Shown here: positions 34,259 to 44,229 of the stretch, piece after piece | Numbering within the stretch: the first letter of the stretch is position 1 | Layout of the letters: each line of letters opens with the position of its first letter | Assembly: GCA_014804655.1 (NCBI GenBank) | Contig: JAAUZK010000018.1 | Span: forward strand, 1 to 64,000 | DNA: 64,000 nucleotides | Source: Lachnospiraceae bacterium | Lineage (GTDB): Bacteria; Bacillota; Clostridia; Lachnospirales; Lachnospiraceae | Direction: 5' to 3' | Program-made: the position numbers and the translations under genes | Notes under the pieces: generated by a model | Databases searched by the model: none | What the model was told of the DNA's origin: nothing | Seen by the model: the letters and a program-made list of their open reading frames with translations, nothing else

Positions 34259-35500
34259 ATGTCGGAATTTGCAATAGATATAAGAGAGGTATCTAAATTA
34301 TATAAATTGTATGATAAACCGATTGATCGATTGAAGGAATTGGTTCATTTCCCAAGTAGTAATGCCTATGCACGAGATTTTATGGCATTAAATAAGATTA
34401 CACTTCAAGTACGTAAAGGTGATACAGTAGGAATATTGGGAAAGAACGGAGCGGGGAAATCAACTTTATTAAAGATAATTACCGGTGTTTTATCAGAAAC
34501 CAGTGGAAGTATAAAAATAGAGGGCACAATATCCGCATTATTGGAGTTGGGGGCAGGGTTTAATCCCGAATATTCAGGGATCGAAAATATTTTCCTAAAT
34601 GGTGCCATGATGGGATTTAACCATAGCGAAATGGAAAAGAAATTAGATCAGATTGTTTCGTTTGCAGATATCGGAGATTTTATTAATCAGCCGGTAAAGG
34701 CATATTCAAGTGGAATGTTTGCAAGATTAGCATTTTCAGTTGCAATTAGTGTTGAACCGGATATTTTAATTGTAGATGAGGCATTATCTGTCGGAGATAC
34801 GCGTTTTCAGATAAAATGCATGGAACATATGAAGAAAATGATGGAAGGTGGGACTACGGTCTTATTTGTGTCTCATGATATTAATGCAATAAGGCGATTT
34901 TGTCATAGGTGTGTATGGATTGACAAGGGAGAGATTATACTTGATGGTGATGTGAATATTGTGGCAGACGCTTATAGCGATTTTTTGAAAAGAGATTATG
35001 TGGATGCGGCAATTTATAAAGAAAAATCTGCTGACAAAGTAAATCAGGCTGTAATTGGAAAGCGCATGCGGGAAGAAAACGAAAATTGTATCGCAGAGAT
35101 TGTTGACTTTAGAGTGATGGATAAACATGGGTTTGTAGGTGAAAATATTAATTATGATGAACCATTGAAGATACATGTTGATTATGAAGTGTATGACGAT
35201 ACATTAAGTGATCCCGTAATTGGAGTTGCGATTAGAGGTAGTGATGATGATTATACCTGTGGACTAAATACTCTGTTGGATGGATATAAAATACCTTGGA
35301 ACAAGGGCCATAACTCTGTCACATTATGTTTTCCTTATGGAATAAGAGCTGTGGGGGGTGACTATTTCTTTGAAGTAGCTATCGAAGATCAAACAGCTAC
35401 AATAGGAATGCATTACATTCAACGAATACAGAAGTTTCATATGAATATGGAATACAAATGTGAAGGAAGGTATTGTATTCCGCATCTTTGGGAGGGTTAA
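34259..35500 (+). CDS. ABC transporter ATPase of polysaccharide export (Wzt-like)
   Basis: The 413-residue protein has an N-terminal ATPase: Walker A GILGKNGAGKST, Q-loop region, signature YSSGMFARLAFS, Walker B ILIVDEALSVGD and the switch His in FVSHDIN. A C-terminal Wzt-type carbohydrate-binding beta domain (about 265-413) recognises the finished chain end. ATG at 34259 follows TAGGAGG; the TTG at 34253 is ignored. Powers export of a lipid-linked polysaccharide with the preceding permease. Confidence 0.92.
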   Translation: MSEFAIDIREVSKLYKLYDKPIDRLKELVHFPSSNAYARDFMALNKITLQVRKGDTVGILGKNGAGKSTLLKIITGVLSETSGSIKIEGTISALLELGAGFNPEYSGIENIFLNGAMMGFNHSEMEKKLDQIVSFADIGDFINQPVKAYSSGMFARLAFSVAISVEPDILIVDEALSVGDTRFQIKCMEHMKKMMEGGTTVLFVSHDINAIRRFCHRCVWIDKGEIILDGDVNIVADAYSDFLKRDYVDAAIYKEKSADKVNQAVIGKRMREENENCIAEIVDFRVMDKHGFVGENINYDEPLKIHVDYEVYDDTLSDPVIGVAIRGSDDDYTCGLNTLLDGYKIPWNKGHNSVTLCFPYGIRAVGGDYFFEVAIEDQTATIGMHYIQRIQKFHMNMEYKCEGRYCIPHLWEG

Positions 35501-38500
35501 ATGTTCAAATATGATTTTAGCTTAGATATGTATACAGATAATGCAAATGCAGACATCATTAGACGTATTGAAAATGGAAGCAGGGTTTTAGAGTTCGGAC
35601 CGGCCAATGGGCGCATGACGAAATTTCTAAAGGAGCAAAAGCAATGTTTGGTTGATATTGTTGAGATAGATGAGGAATCCGGAAAGTGTGCTGCTGAATA
35701 TGCGAATAAGGCATGTCTTGGCGTAGAGGACGGGGATATTAACCGTACGCGGTGGCAGGAAATATTAGAAGGAAATATATATGATGTAATAGTTTTTACA
35801 GATGTGCTGGAGCATTTAAGCAATCCTATGGATGTTTTAAAAAGGTGTAGCACATTTTTGGGTGATAATGGAAAAATACTTTGCTCTATTCCAAACATTG
35901 CTCATGCTTCGGTTATTTTAGGCTTAATAAACGGGAAATTTGAATATACCGATAACGGATTGTTAGATAGAACCCATATCCATTTTTTCACTGAGGAAAG
36001 TTTCAAAAGACTTATAAATGATGCTGGGTATTGTGTTTCTTATGAACACTCTATCTTGGGAAAAGTCGGAACGATAGAATTACCTTATACATATGAGACG
36101 GTCGGAAAAGATGTACAGAGAGTGTTAAAGAACCGCGTCAATAATGAGGCATATCAATATATTTTTGAATTAAAGAAAGATATATATCAAGATGAAGTAG
36201 AAAACGTATTTAACCTGATTCCAGGACAAGTAGGAATATTAAAGTGCTATATTAAAGAAGAAGACGATAGCGATTTCTGCGAACAAAAGTGTATATCAAA
36301 GCGATTATATTCACAGAATGTTAATCTTGAGCTGGATATCAGCGGATATTCAAATGTAATTGCACTAAGAGTGCAATTACTTGATACAAATGGAGTAATA
36401 AGGATTAATTACGTTGGATATACATCCAACGGTGAAAAGGGCAGTGTAAAATACACAACAAATGGATCTACTATATACAATAATACAATATGTTCATTGG
36501 AAGAGCCAGTGAATATATATTGGTGGTTGGATAAAGAAGCAGTATCTAATACAATAGTAAAATTAAGTTATGATATAATTGTTTATAATTCGGATGTACT
36601 GAGACAAATGGGTGGATTCACTCGCATACTGGAGGAAATGAGACATGAAATTGGTGTTCTTGAGTGCAATAAAGAAGAATTAAAGCAGCAATTAGATATA
36701 TCAAAAGAAGATAATGAATCTATACGGATAGATATTCAAAACTTAGAAGATGAATTAGAAAATTTACAGACCGTCAATAAAGAAATAGAAGGCGAATTAG
36801 GAAGTTTACAGGTGATCAATGAAAGTATACAGTTAGAGAAAGAAAAAAAAATACAAGATTTGAAAGAAGCGGAGGAGGTATTACAGAAGCGGTATGAAGA
36901 AAATGAGTTGCTGAAGAAGCAGATTGAAGCTATTGATGAAGACCGGGTGCGGTTATATCATATGATTGAAGATCTGAATGGTTTGATTCTGCATCGAGAA
37001 AATACGATATCATGGAGGCTGACATGGCCATTAAGAAAAATAGGGGCTATTCTCAGCAAATTAAAGAAACTGATAAAGGGATTAGTAAAACTATCTCTGG
37101 AAGCATTGCGTTATAGTAAGAAACATGGCATAAAGGCAGCTGTAAACAGGACTATTCATTATAAGCAGATCAAGAAAGAAAAAGAACAAAAAAAGCAGGA
37201 GATTATTATAGAAAGCCAGAAACATGAGATTTGGGACGAATTGGATAAGTGGATTGATAATACGCCCCATGATTTCATAGACGTTTTTCCAGCACCTATG
37301 GGATGGAATACACCGTTATTCCAAAGATTTCAACATTTATCACTGCAGGCAGGCAATGCGGGTGGTATTTCTTTCTATGGAGCCCATCCGGTGGTTGATA
37401 CAGATGTTGACACATATAAGTTTGTCAATGAAACATTATGTATTGTGAATATGGAGTGCCAGGAGGTAGTGGATCGATTCTGGAATGTTCTTGATAAAAA
37501 GAGCGGATTAAAGTACTTACGGATTCAGTCTATTGATTTGGCGACAACAATAGAGAGGATTGAGGATTTTATTCGACGTGGATATAAGATCGTATATGAA
37601 TATATAGATGAAATAACACCGCAGATAACCGGAAATATACCGGAATTTGTTTTTAAAAGGCATGAGTATTTATTAAAAAATGAGAAAATTACAGTGGTAG
37701 CCACATCAGACAAATTGTTTGATCAGGTAAAGCCTTACCGTGAAAACAATATGATTATGTTAAATAATGGTGTTGATTATGATCATTGGAATATTCAGCG
37801 TGAAAATATTGAGTGTCCGGAGGATATTAAAGATATTATAGCACTGGGAAAAATTGTAGTAGGATATCATGGTGCGTTGGCACAATGGATTGACTATGAG
37901 TTATTAAAGCGAATTGCGCAGGATAAGAGATTTGTTTTGTTGCTTATTGGATTTGAGCATGATGGGAATTTAAAGAAGAGTGGGATATTGGATTATGATA
38001 ATGTTTACTATTTGGGAGCAAAGAATTATCAGGAATTAAATACCTATTGTTCTTTTTATGATATAGCCATTTTGCCATTTGTTATTAATAATATAACACT
38101 TTCCGTCTCCCCTGTGAAAATTTTTGAGTATATGGCAGCTGGGAAGCCGGTGGTTACTTATGCGTTACCTGAGTGTAAAAAGTATGCCAGCTGTCTTTGC
38201 GCTGATAGTCAGGAAGAATTCCTAGACAAATTAGAGATGGCTGTTTCGTTGAGAAAAGATAAAAAATATCTTGAGTTATTGCGACAGGATGCATTAAATA
38301 ATACTTGGACTGCCATCATGCAGAAAATGATTGAGTATGTCAAGAAGAATTATGAAGGAGAGAGTGAAGACGATATTCTCAATACAGGTATCGGAAGTAA
38401 AGAAAGAAATTCCTATCTTAATCAAATTCTTAATCAGCCTAATTATATCGATAAAAGATTTTACCGAGAAATAACTGATAAACCATATGCAAGATGTGCG

Positions 38501-39568
38501 GGAGACAGTAAGATCATTGCTTACTATCTCACGCAATTTCACCCGGATAGACACAATGAGGAGTGGTGGGGAAAAGGTGTGACAGAGTGGAATAATGTCA
38601 CTCGTGCAGTGCCGCAATTTTCGGAACATTATCAGCCAAGGCTGCCGGGAGAACTGGGGTTCTATGATCTTAGGATTATTGATAATATGAGAAGGCAGAT
38701 TGAATTGGCGAGGATGTATGGAATCTATGGGTTTTCTTTTTATTACTATTGGTTTGATGGAGAGAGATTGCTTGAAAAGCCATTAGAAATGTTTTTGGAA
38801 AATAAGGATTTAGATTTTCCCTTTTCTATCTGCTGGGCGAATGAAAATTGGACGAAACGGTATGATGGTACAAATACTGATATCTTAATGGAGCAAAGGA
38901 ATTCGGTTGATAGTTACTGTAATGTTATTAAAGATATTGTGAGATTTTTGTCAGACAGCAGATATATAACCATCGATAATAGAAAGATGTTGACTGTTTA
39001 CAGACCGTCATTAATGCCGAAAGTTAAAAGTGTTTTGAGTTATTGGCGAGATCATTGCAGAGATAATGGAATTGGAGAAATCTATATTATAGCAGTGAAA
39101 GAGAATGGCGTTGAAACAGACTGGCTTGCAGAAGGATATGATGCCGTTACAGAATTTCATCCAGGGACATTGTATACGAATTGTGTTAATGTATCTAGTG
39201 ATCTGAAGTATGTTAGGAATGATTTTGCGGGTGAAGTGTTCTCATATCCAGACATAGTATATAAACAGAAATATTTTATGTACGATTACAATAAGTTATA
39301 TCGCGCGGTTATGCCGATGTGGGATAATACGGCAAGACGAAATAATAAGGGAATGATATTCCATGGTTCTACACCTGCATTGTATAAACAGTGGTTAAAA
39401 GATGTGATTAATGCCGGTAAAAGGCGCGATGATATTGAAGAGAATCTTATATTTATTAATGCGTGGAATGAGTGGGGCGAAGGAGCGTATCTGGAACCGG
39501 ATAAGAGGTATGGATATGCGTATTTGCAGGCAACGAAGGAGGCGGTTGAAGAAAGTCGATGCATTTGA
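35501..39568 (+). CDS. Fusion: SAM methyltransferase, coiled coil, GT4, WbsX-like
   Basis: 1355 residues in at least four parts. Residues 1-180: class I SAM methyltransferase (VLEFGPANGRMTKFL, DVLEHL). Residues 180-370: beta-rich linker. 370-515: coiled coil, ending in the SWRLTWPLR motif seen before GT domains. 590-950: GT4 domain (VVGYHGALAQWIDYEL, LSVSPVKIFEYMAAGKPVV). 1004-1350: WbsX/GH99-like domain (IIAYYLTQFHPDRHNEEWWG, WANENWT, FINAWNEWGEGAYLEPD). It starts directly after the Wzt stop. Such fusions could size, methyl-cap and extend a chain next to the exporter, as WbdD does with Wzm/Wzt (analogy, inference). Confidence 0.88.
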   Translation: MFKYDFSLDMYTDNANADIIRRIENGSRVLEFGPANGRMTKFLKEQKQCLVDIVEIDEESGKCAAEYANKACLGVEDGDINRTRWQEILEGNIYDVIVFTDVLEHLSNPMDVLKRCSTFLGDNGKILCSIPNIAHASVILGLINGKFEYTDNGLLDRTHIHFFTEESFKRLINDAGYCVSYEHSILGKVGTIELPYTYETVGKDVQRVLKNRVNNEAYQYIFELKKDIYQDEVENVFNLIPGQVGILKCYIKEEDDSDFCEQKCISKRLYSQNVNLELDISGYSNVIALRVQLLDTNGVIRINYVGYTSNGEKGSVKYTTNGSTIYNNTICSLEEPVNIYWWLDKEAVSNTIVKLSYDIIVYNSDVLRQMGGFTRILEEMRHEIGVLECNKEELKQQLDISKEDNESIRIDIQNLEDELENLQTVNKEIEGELGSLQVINESIQLEKEKKIQDLKEAEEVLQKRYEENELLKKQIEAIDEDRVRLYHMIEDLNGLILHRENTISWRLTWPLRKIGAILSKLKKLIKGLVKLSLEALRYSKKHGIKAAVNRTIHYKQIKKEKEQKKQEIIIESQKHEIWDELDKWIDNTPHDFIDVFPAPMGWNTPLFQRFQHLSLQAGNAGGISFYGAHPVVDTDVDTYKFVNETLCIVNMECQEVVDRFWNVLDKKSGLKYLRIQSIDLATTIERIEDFIRRGYKIVYEYIDEITPQITGNIPEFVFKRHEYLLKNEKITVVATSDKLFDQVKPYRENNMIMLNNGVDYDHWNIQRENIECPEDIKDIIALGKIVVGYHGALAQWIDYELLKRIAQDKRFVLLLIGFEHDGNLKKSGILDYDNVYYLGAKNYQELNTYCSFYDIAILPFVINNITLSVSPVKIFEYMAAGKPVVTYALPECKKYASCLCADSQEEFLDKLEMAVSLRKDKKYLELLRQDALNNTWTAIMQKMIEYVKKNYEGESEDDILNTGIGSKERNSYLNQILNQPNYIDKRFYREITDKPYARCAGDSKIIAYYLTQFHPDRHNEEWWGKGVTEWNNVTRAVPQFSEHYQPRLPGELGFYDLRIIDNMRRQIELARMYGIYGFSFYYYWFDGERLLEKPLEMFLENKDLDFPFSICWANENWTKRYDGTNTDILMEQRNSVDSYCNVIKDIVRFLSDSRYITIDNRKMLTVYRPSLMPKVKSVLSYWRDHCRDNGIGEIYIIAVKENGVETDWLAEGYDAVTEFHPGTLYTNCVNVSSDLKYVRNDFAGEVFSYPDIVYKQKYFMYDYNKLYRAVMPMWDNTARRNNKGMIFHGSTPALYKQWLKDVINAGKRRDDIEENLIFINAWNEWGEGAYLEPDKRYGYAYLQATKEAVEESRCI

Positions 39569-40116
39569 TTTTTTAAGGTGCGGACAGAAAAGATTTAATG
39601 ATGTTTTGTGGAACTGTCGAATACAGACTTTTCAGTTATTTTCTGTTACAATAATTGCATGGTAATCCAAGTAATTGCATTGTTTTTCTTGCAGATGCTG
39701 AATAAAAACTACCTACAAGGAGCCCGAGTGTACAAAACGGCAGACAAACGCAAGAAGACTTTCATGATTTTAAACAGTCCAAGGGACTGCATATGAATCC
39801 CCAAAACCGATAAAGCAGATGGCGGATAAAGTTAAAGCAAAGTGTGCTGTTTTTTCCAAAGTGATACGTGCAATATTGCAAAGCCGTTACGCGTTTTGAT
39901 CATCCAGAGCCGCCTTTTACCGAAACTGGAAGACCGTCACAGGCTGGTAAAAGTGATAAGAAATAGGAATATCAGGATAACACTAACAGAATTGAGATGA
40001 AACGGTTTTCAACCGTAGCAAATGGTGTTATGGTATAGGTGTATCGTAATCGGGCTGGAAGAAACAAGGCGGACATTAATCATAAGACTACTAACTGAGA
40101 GAGGCAAATTTATAAA
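39569..40116. other. 548-base gap with no intact gene
   Basis: Short frames exist but none with a convincing start and family. A small stem CAGTCC-AAG-GGACTG near 39776-39790 and the palindrome CGGTTTTCAACCG near 40001 are visible. A frame through 39895-39950 reads protein-like (PLRVLIIQSRLLPKLEDRH) but is bounded by stops, so the stretch may hold remains of a lost gene. Confidence 0.4.
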
Positions 40117-43100
40117 ATGATAAATAATATAAGAATGAGATTATACAATAGTAGGGTTGAGTTCGTTATAAAAAATGTTTTGATTGTTGCAATGATCTTT
40201 TTTTTCAGCTTTCAGTTTAACAGGGAAAAATTAGACTTATGTTATAGTTATAGAGACTATGCTGTTGACGAAAATGCGGAAAATTTACAATGTATAGAAT
40301 ATAGTATAAATGGACTTTCCCAGAAATTTGTGGCTAAGGGTAATATTTTAAGCAGTGTATATATCTACTTGAATGACGTAACAGAATCAAACGGCGAATT
40401 AGAAATTGTTATCAAAGACAATAGGGATGTAGTTGTTCATAGAAAAATAATTTCTATGGGGGATTACCGCTCTGAGAACTGGAATAGAATAGATTTGGGT
40501 ATGTCTGGATTGAAAAGAGGCAAGGTTTATTCTTTTGAAATTTTGAGTAATACAGATATTTTGACAAATATTTCTTTGGAGAATAATAATCAATCTGTTT
40601 TTTTAGAATGTTTACAGAATGGACAAAGGGTTCAGTATATATTGAACTTAGGACTACAATTCACGTATCGCTATTTGAGTTTGGGAAATTTTATTGTACT
40701 TACATTGAATGGCATTTTTATAATATGTATGATTGCTATATTGAGTTATGCAATTTATAATATGAAAAAAATATATCGTGAATTTATAGTATCTGAAAAG
40801 AAACAGGGATTTGCATATGCACTATCAGGTGCACTTTCTGTCATGTTACTATTTAATCCGTTAGATCAAATTGCAACAGAGGTTAGTAAATTCAATAGGG
40901 TTTTTGGAGCCGGATTTATAAGAAATTACGATGTTTCAAAAGTTATTCATAATTTTGAAGTTTGGTTTTTGATTTTCACAATTACGTTTAGTCTGCTATT
41001 CTTATTGATAAATTATAAGAAAAAAGAGTGGGGTAGTGTTCAGGATAAAAGATATGAGATTTTTTTAGATAATTTAATTATTCTTGCATTAACTATGCAA
41101 TTACTTCGATGCTTTAATTTCTTTTATGATGAATCGGTGTCAGATAATATATTTTATTATTCTGTTTATTTATTGGGATTGTGGATTTTTTTTGTCGGAT
41201 TAATTATAACAACAAGGTTAAATAAAATAATTGATTACGAAACATTGATTCGAACTCTGGTAATTTCATTTTCCGAAGGATTTCCAATAGCAATTTTTAT
41301 TTCTGAAACTTGGCAGTCTGGGAAAATTTTAATTGGTGTGCAAGCTATACTTATTTGTTTAAATTTGACAATAGTATATTTTGCAAAACTTAAGAATTTT
41401 TTCTTTTTTGATAAGGTTTATAGTATATTAAGCTTATTATTAGCCTTCGTTCCATTTTTGACTTCTGTGTATATTGAATTAGTTCATATATTGAATCAAC
41501 ATGGTATATTTGTGACACATTTAAAAACAATATATGTTTTAATGAGTTGCCTATATATTATACTATTTACATTTGTATCACTAATTTTCAAATCAAAATC
41601 TTTATCTTTTCAAAAATGGAGAGAGTGGGCTTTTGGGGGAATCATTTTAGGCGTTTCTAGTTTAGGTGTTCAAATTCCGTTGCAACAAATAATAGAAGGA
41701 GATATTTATGAATCAGCAAATTGCAGTGTTTTAGTAAGTGATTGGCTGAATTTTGGATCAATTCCCATAGTTGAGCATTATGGTGGTCATATGATGCAAG
41801 GTGTATGGGAGGGGATTATTTATGCTTTATTGAATAATGATTATCACGGTGCAATCCTTTCACCATACAGGGTTTATATTTATCCGGTATTAGCTATATT
41901 GTTCTTTTTGTTGCTTAAAAATGTATGGGATGAGGATATTGCTGTATGGGCGGTGCTTTTGATTCCATTTTATAACAATTTTGGGTATTTTGGACTGGGA
42001 TTATTGGTATGCACTACAACGGTTGCATATGTGAGAAAAAAGACTTGGTTTAGGGCATTTGGCATATGGCTTGCGGTTGCGTGGTGCGTTATATATAGGT
42101 TAGATTTGGGATTTGCATTTGCTTTTGCGTCGATTATTGCGTTGATACTTTATGTTATAAAACAACGAGATTTGAGATCAATGAAGCAATTAGGAATTAG
42201 TTTTGTGATAACGGTTTCTAGTGGTGGTGCAGTTTGGTTTTTTTTATGTGTACTTAAGAACATTGATCCTTTCAAGAGAATAAGAGAATTTATAGAGATT
42301 TCTGCCTCTAATCAGAACTGGGCATTTTATGGTATAGGTGATTCATCTAAGGCTATTTTTGCATGGTGTTACATTATTGTTCCGCTCATTGTTGCGTTAT
42401 GTACAATATATATTGTTTTTTCTCAAAAGATATTAAAGAAGGTTAGTATAGAAAACTGGATAATGTTATTAATATTAGGGGTGTCATATTTTTGTAATTT
42501 TCAAAGAGGATTGACACGCCATAGTCTTATAGAAAATGCTACTACGGGCATACTTTGGTGTTCATTACTTTTTATTGCAATTTTTTTTGCATTATATTTA
42601 AATAGGAATTACTTATGTATTCCATTTTTTATTGTTCTTGTAATTTGTAATACAGTTTTTATTCAAGATGGAAATTATACTGAACAAAATATTGTTGATA
42701 CAGCCACAATTAAGCTGGATAATTTTATTGATACTTGGACAGTTCATCAGATGAGATTTGGAAGTGATGAAAATGAAATTAAAACATATTGGGAAGAACT
42801 TTCGGATAAAAAAGAGAAAGTTAATCGTGTGATTAACACTTTGGATAATGAAATCTTATCATATCAAAAAATAATGGATCTTTTATTACAAGACAATGAA
42901 ACATATATTGATTTTATGACACGTTCATTTGTTTATTCTGCAATAGGGAGAAGATGTCCCGTATATGTTGCGCAATCACCTATCATGCTATCGGGAGAGT
43001 ATTCGCAGGAGCGATTTGTATCAGATATTCAAGCAGATATTGATAATATTCCGTTGGCGATTTTACCAATTACTGATTCACGATTAAGTATTGGATATGA

Positions 43101-44136
43101 TGGAATCGCGAATGCATATCGTTATTATAAGGTATCGGAATTCATATATAAAAATTATAGACCTTTGTGCAGTAATGGTGAATTTGCAGTGTGGTGTCTG
43201 AAAGATAGATACGAGGATATGCTAAATAAATTGGAGTTTGCTGCTCTGGAAGCGGATTTGGACAGTATAATCGAATTGCCCTATTATGATTGTACAATAT
43301 TACAGCAAACGGGTGGAATTCAAGTAACGGCTATAGATATTGATCCCCGGATTGAGGATTTACAGGCAGTTATTGATTTGCATGAGGTGGTAGGTGTGCA
43401 TGCAAAAATATCTGTTGAATATCAGATTGATCATACAGGATATCTACAATTGTTTTACACTACGGATGAAGGAGAAAGCTATTCAGAGGAAAAGTCTTGT
43501 GTTGTTGAAGTATCAGACGAGGGAGTTGCAGAATTCCAAATCTATGTGACAGAGAATACAAAGCTTCGATTGGATATGCCAACTGAATGTACAATAAAGA
43601 TTAATAAAATTGTTTGTGGCATCAATCAAATTGATTGGGGATATGATGGAAATACAGTGTCAATAGATGAGTATGGCAATATCAATTATAGTTATTATAG
43701 TCAGCTTCATAATTATGAATTGGATCAACTACCAAGAATATGGGCGGAAAAGGATACAGTAAATGCTATTGGCAATAAAACTATGTATACCACAAATTTG
43801 ATCGGAAATACTTATGTTTTATCTGGAACAGAATTCAATGGACGTAGAGATGAGTGCTATTTGCTTTTAACAAGTAATTATTCAGGGCAAGATATTGGAG
43901 GAAAATATAAATCTGATGATGAATCGATGAGAGGCGTTGTATGTCTTGGATGGTATGATGGAGATATGTTTGTAGAAAAATGTAGGTATTTCTTTACAAT
44001 GCAGGAAGGAGAACACGACTATCTTTTTAGAATTAGTACAGATTATTTCTGGCATTTGGGAGAAATAAATGCGCTGCAATTTTATACAGACTATGATACT
44101 AACAAGACAAAAATTCGGATTTTAGAGGGAGATTAA
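40117..44136 (+). CDS. Very large multi-pass membrane protein of unknown family
   Basis: 1339 residues. One N-terminal membrane segment (20-36), an external beta-rich domain (40-190), then about 18 hydrophobic segments (195-860), then a soluble external C-terminal part (870-1339). The membrane part has the look of GT-C transferases, with a loop ISVLVSDWLNFG-like region (about residue 535) and GHMMQGVWEG. The tail has two beta-rich units, including KIWAEKD and FRISTDYFWHLGEINAL. AT content is very high. Probably transfers a lipid-linked sugar; not identified. Confidence 0.7.
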   Translation: MINNIRMRLYNSRVEFVIKNVLIVAMIFFFSFQFNREKLDLCYSYRDYAVDENAENLQCIEYSINGLSQKFVAKGNILSSVYIYLNDVTESNGELEIVIKDNRDVVVHRKIISMGDYRSENWNRIDLGMSGLKRGKVYSFEILSNTDILTNISLENNNQSVFLECLQNGQRVQYILNLGLQFTYRYLSLGNFIVLTLNGIFIICMIAILSYAIYNMKKIYREFIVSEKKQGFAYALSGALSVMLLFNPLDQIATEVSKFNRVFGAGFIRNYDVSKVIHNFEVWFLIFTITFSLLFLLINYKKKEWGSVQDKRYEIFLDNLIILALTMQLLRCFNFFYDESVSDNIFYYSVYLLGLWIFFVGLIITTRLNKIIDYETLIRTLVISFSEGFPIAIFISETWQSGKILIGVQAILICLNLTIVYFAKLKNFFFFDKVYSILSLLLAFVPFLTSVYIELVHILNQHGIFVTHLKTIYVLMSCLYIILFTFVSLIFKSKSLSFQKWREWAFGGIILGVSSLGVQIPLQQIIEGDIYESANCSVLVSDWLNFGSIPIVEHYGGHMMQGVWEGIIYALLNNDYHGAILSPYRVYIYPVLAILFFLLLKNVWDEDIAVWAVLLIPFYNNFGYFGLGLLVCTTTVAYVRKKTWFRAFGIWLAVAWCVIYRLDLGFAFAFASIIALILYVIKQRDLRSMKQLGISFVITVSSGGAVWFFLCVLKNIDPFKRIREFIEISASNQNWAFYGIGDSSKAIFAWCYIIVPLIVALCTIYIVFSQKILKKVSIENWIMLLILGVSYFCNFQRGLTRHSLIENATTGILWCSLLFIAIFFALYLNRNYLCIPFFIVLVICNTVFIQDGNYTEQNIVDTATIKLDNFIDTWTVHQMRFGSDENEIKTYWEELSDKKEKVNRVINTLDNEILSYQKIMDLLLQDNETYIDFMTRSFVYSAIGRRCPVYVAQSPIMLSGEYSQERFVSDIQADIDNIPLAILPITDSRLSIGYDGIANAYRYYKVSEFIYKNYRPLCSNGEFAVWCLKDRYEDMLNKLEFAALEADLDSIIELPYYDCTILQQTGGIQVTAIDIDPRIEDLQAVIDLHEVVGVHAKISVEYQIDHTGYLQLFYTTDEGESYSEEKSCVVEVSDEGVAEFQIYVTENTKLRLDMPTECTIKINKIVCGINQIDWGYDGNTVSIDEYGNINYSYYSQLHNYELDQLPRIWAEKDTVNAIGNKTMYTTNLIGNTYVLSGTEFNGRRDECYLLLTSNYSGQDIGGKYKSDDESMRGVVCLGWYDGDMFVEKCRYFFTMQEGEHDYLFRISTDYFWHLGEINALQFYTDYDTNKTKIRILEGD

Positions 44137-44229
44137 TGAACGTATTTTTCTGGTTTGGGTCATTTTCTCATACAATAACCGCGCATACTGTAAAAAGCGC
44201 TAATGGTGGAGCATATGGAGAATATTGCA

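Noticed and set aside
39697-39796. Short frame MLNKNYLQGARVYK... as a gene
   Set aside because: No ribosome site, no family, and it lies in a gap with other broken frames.
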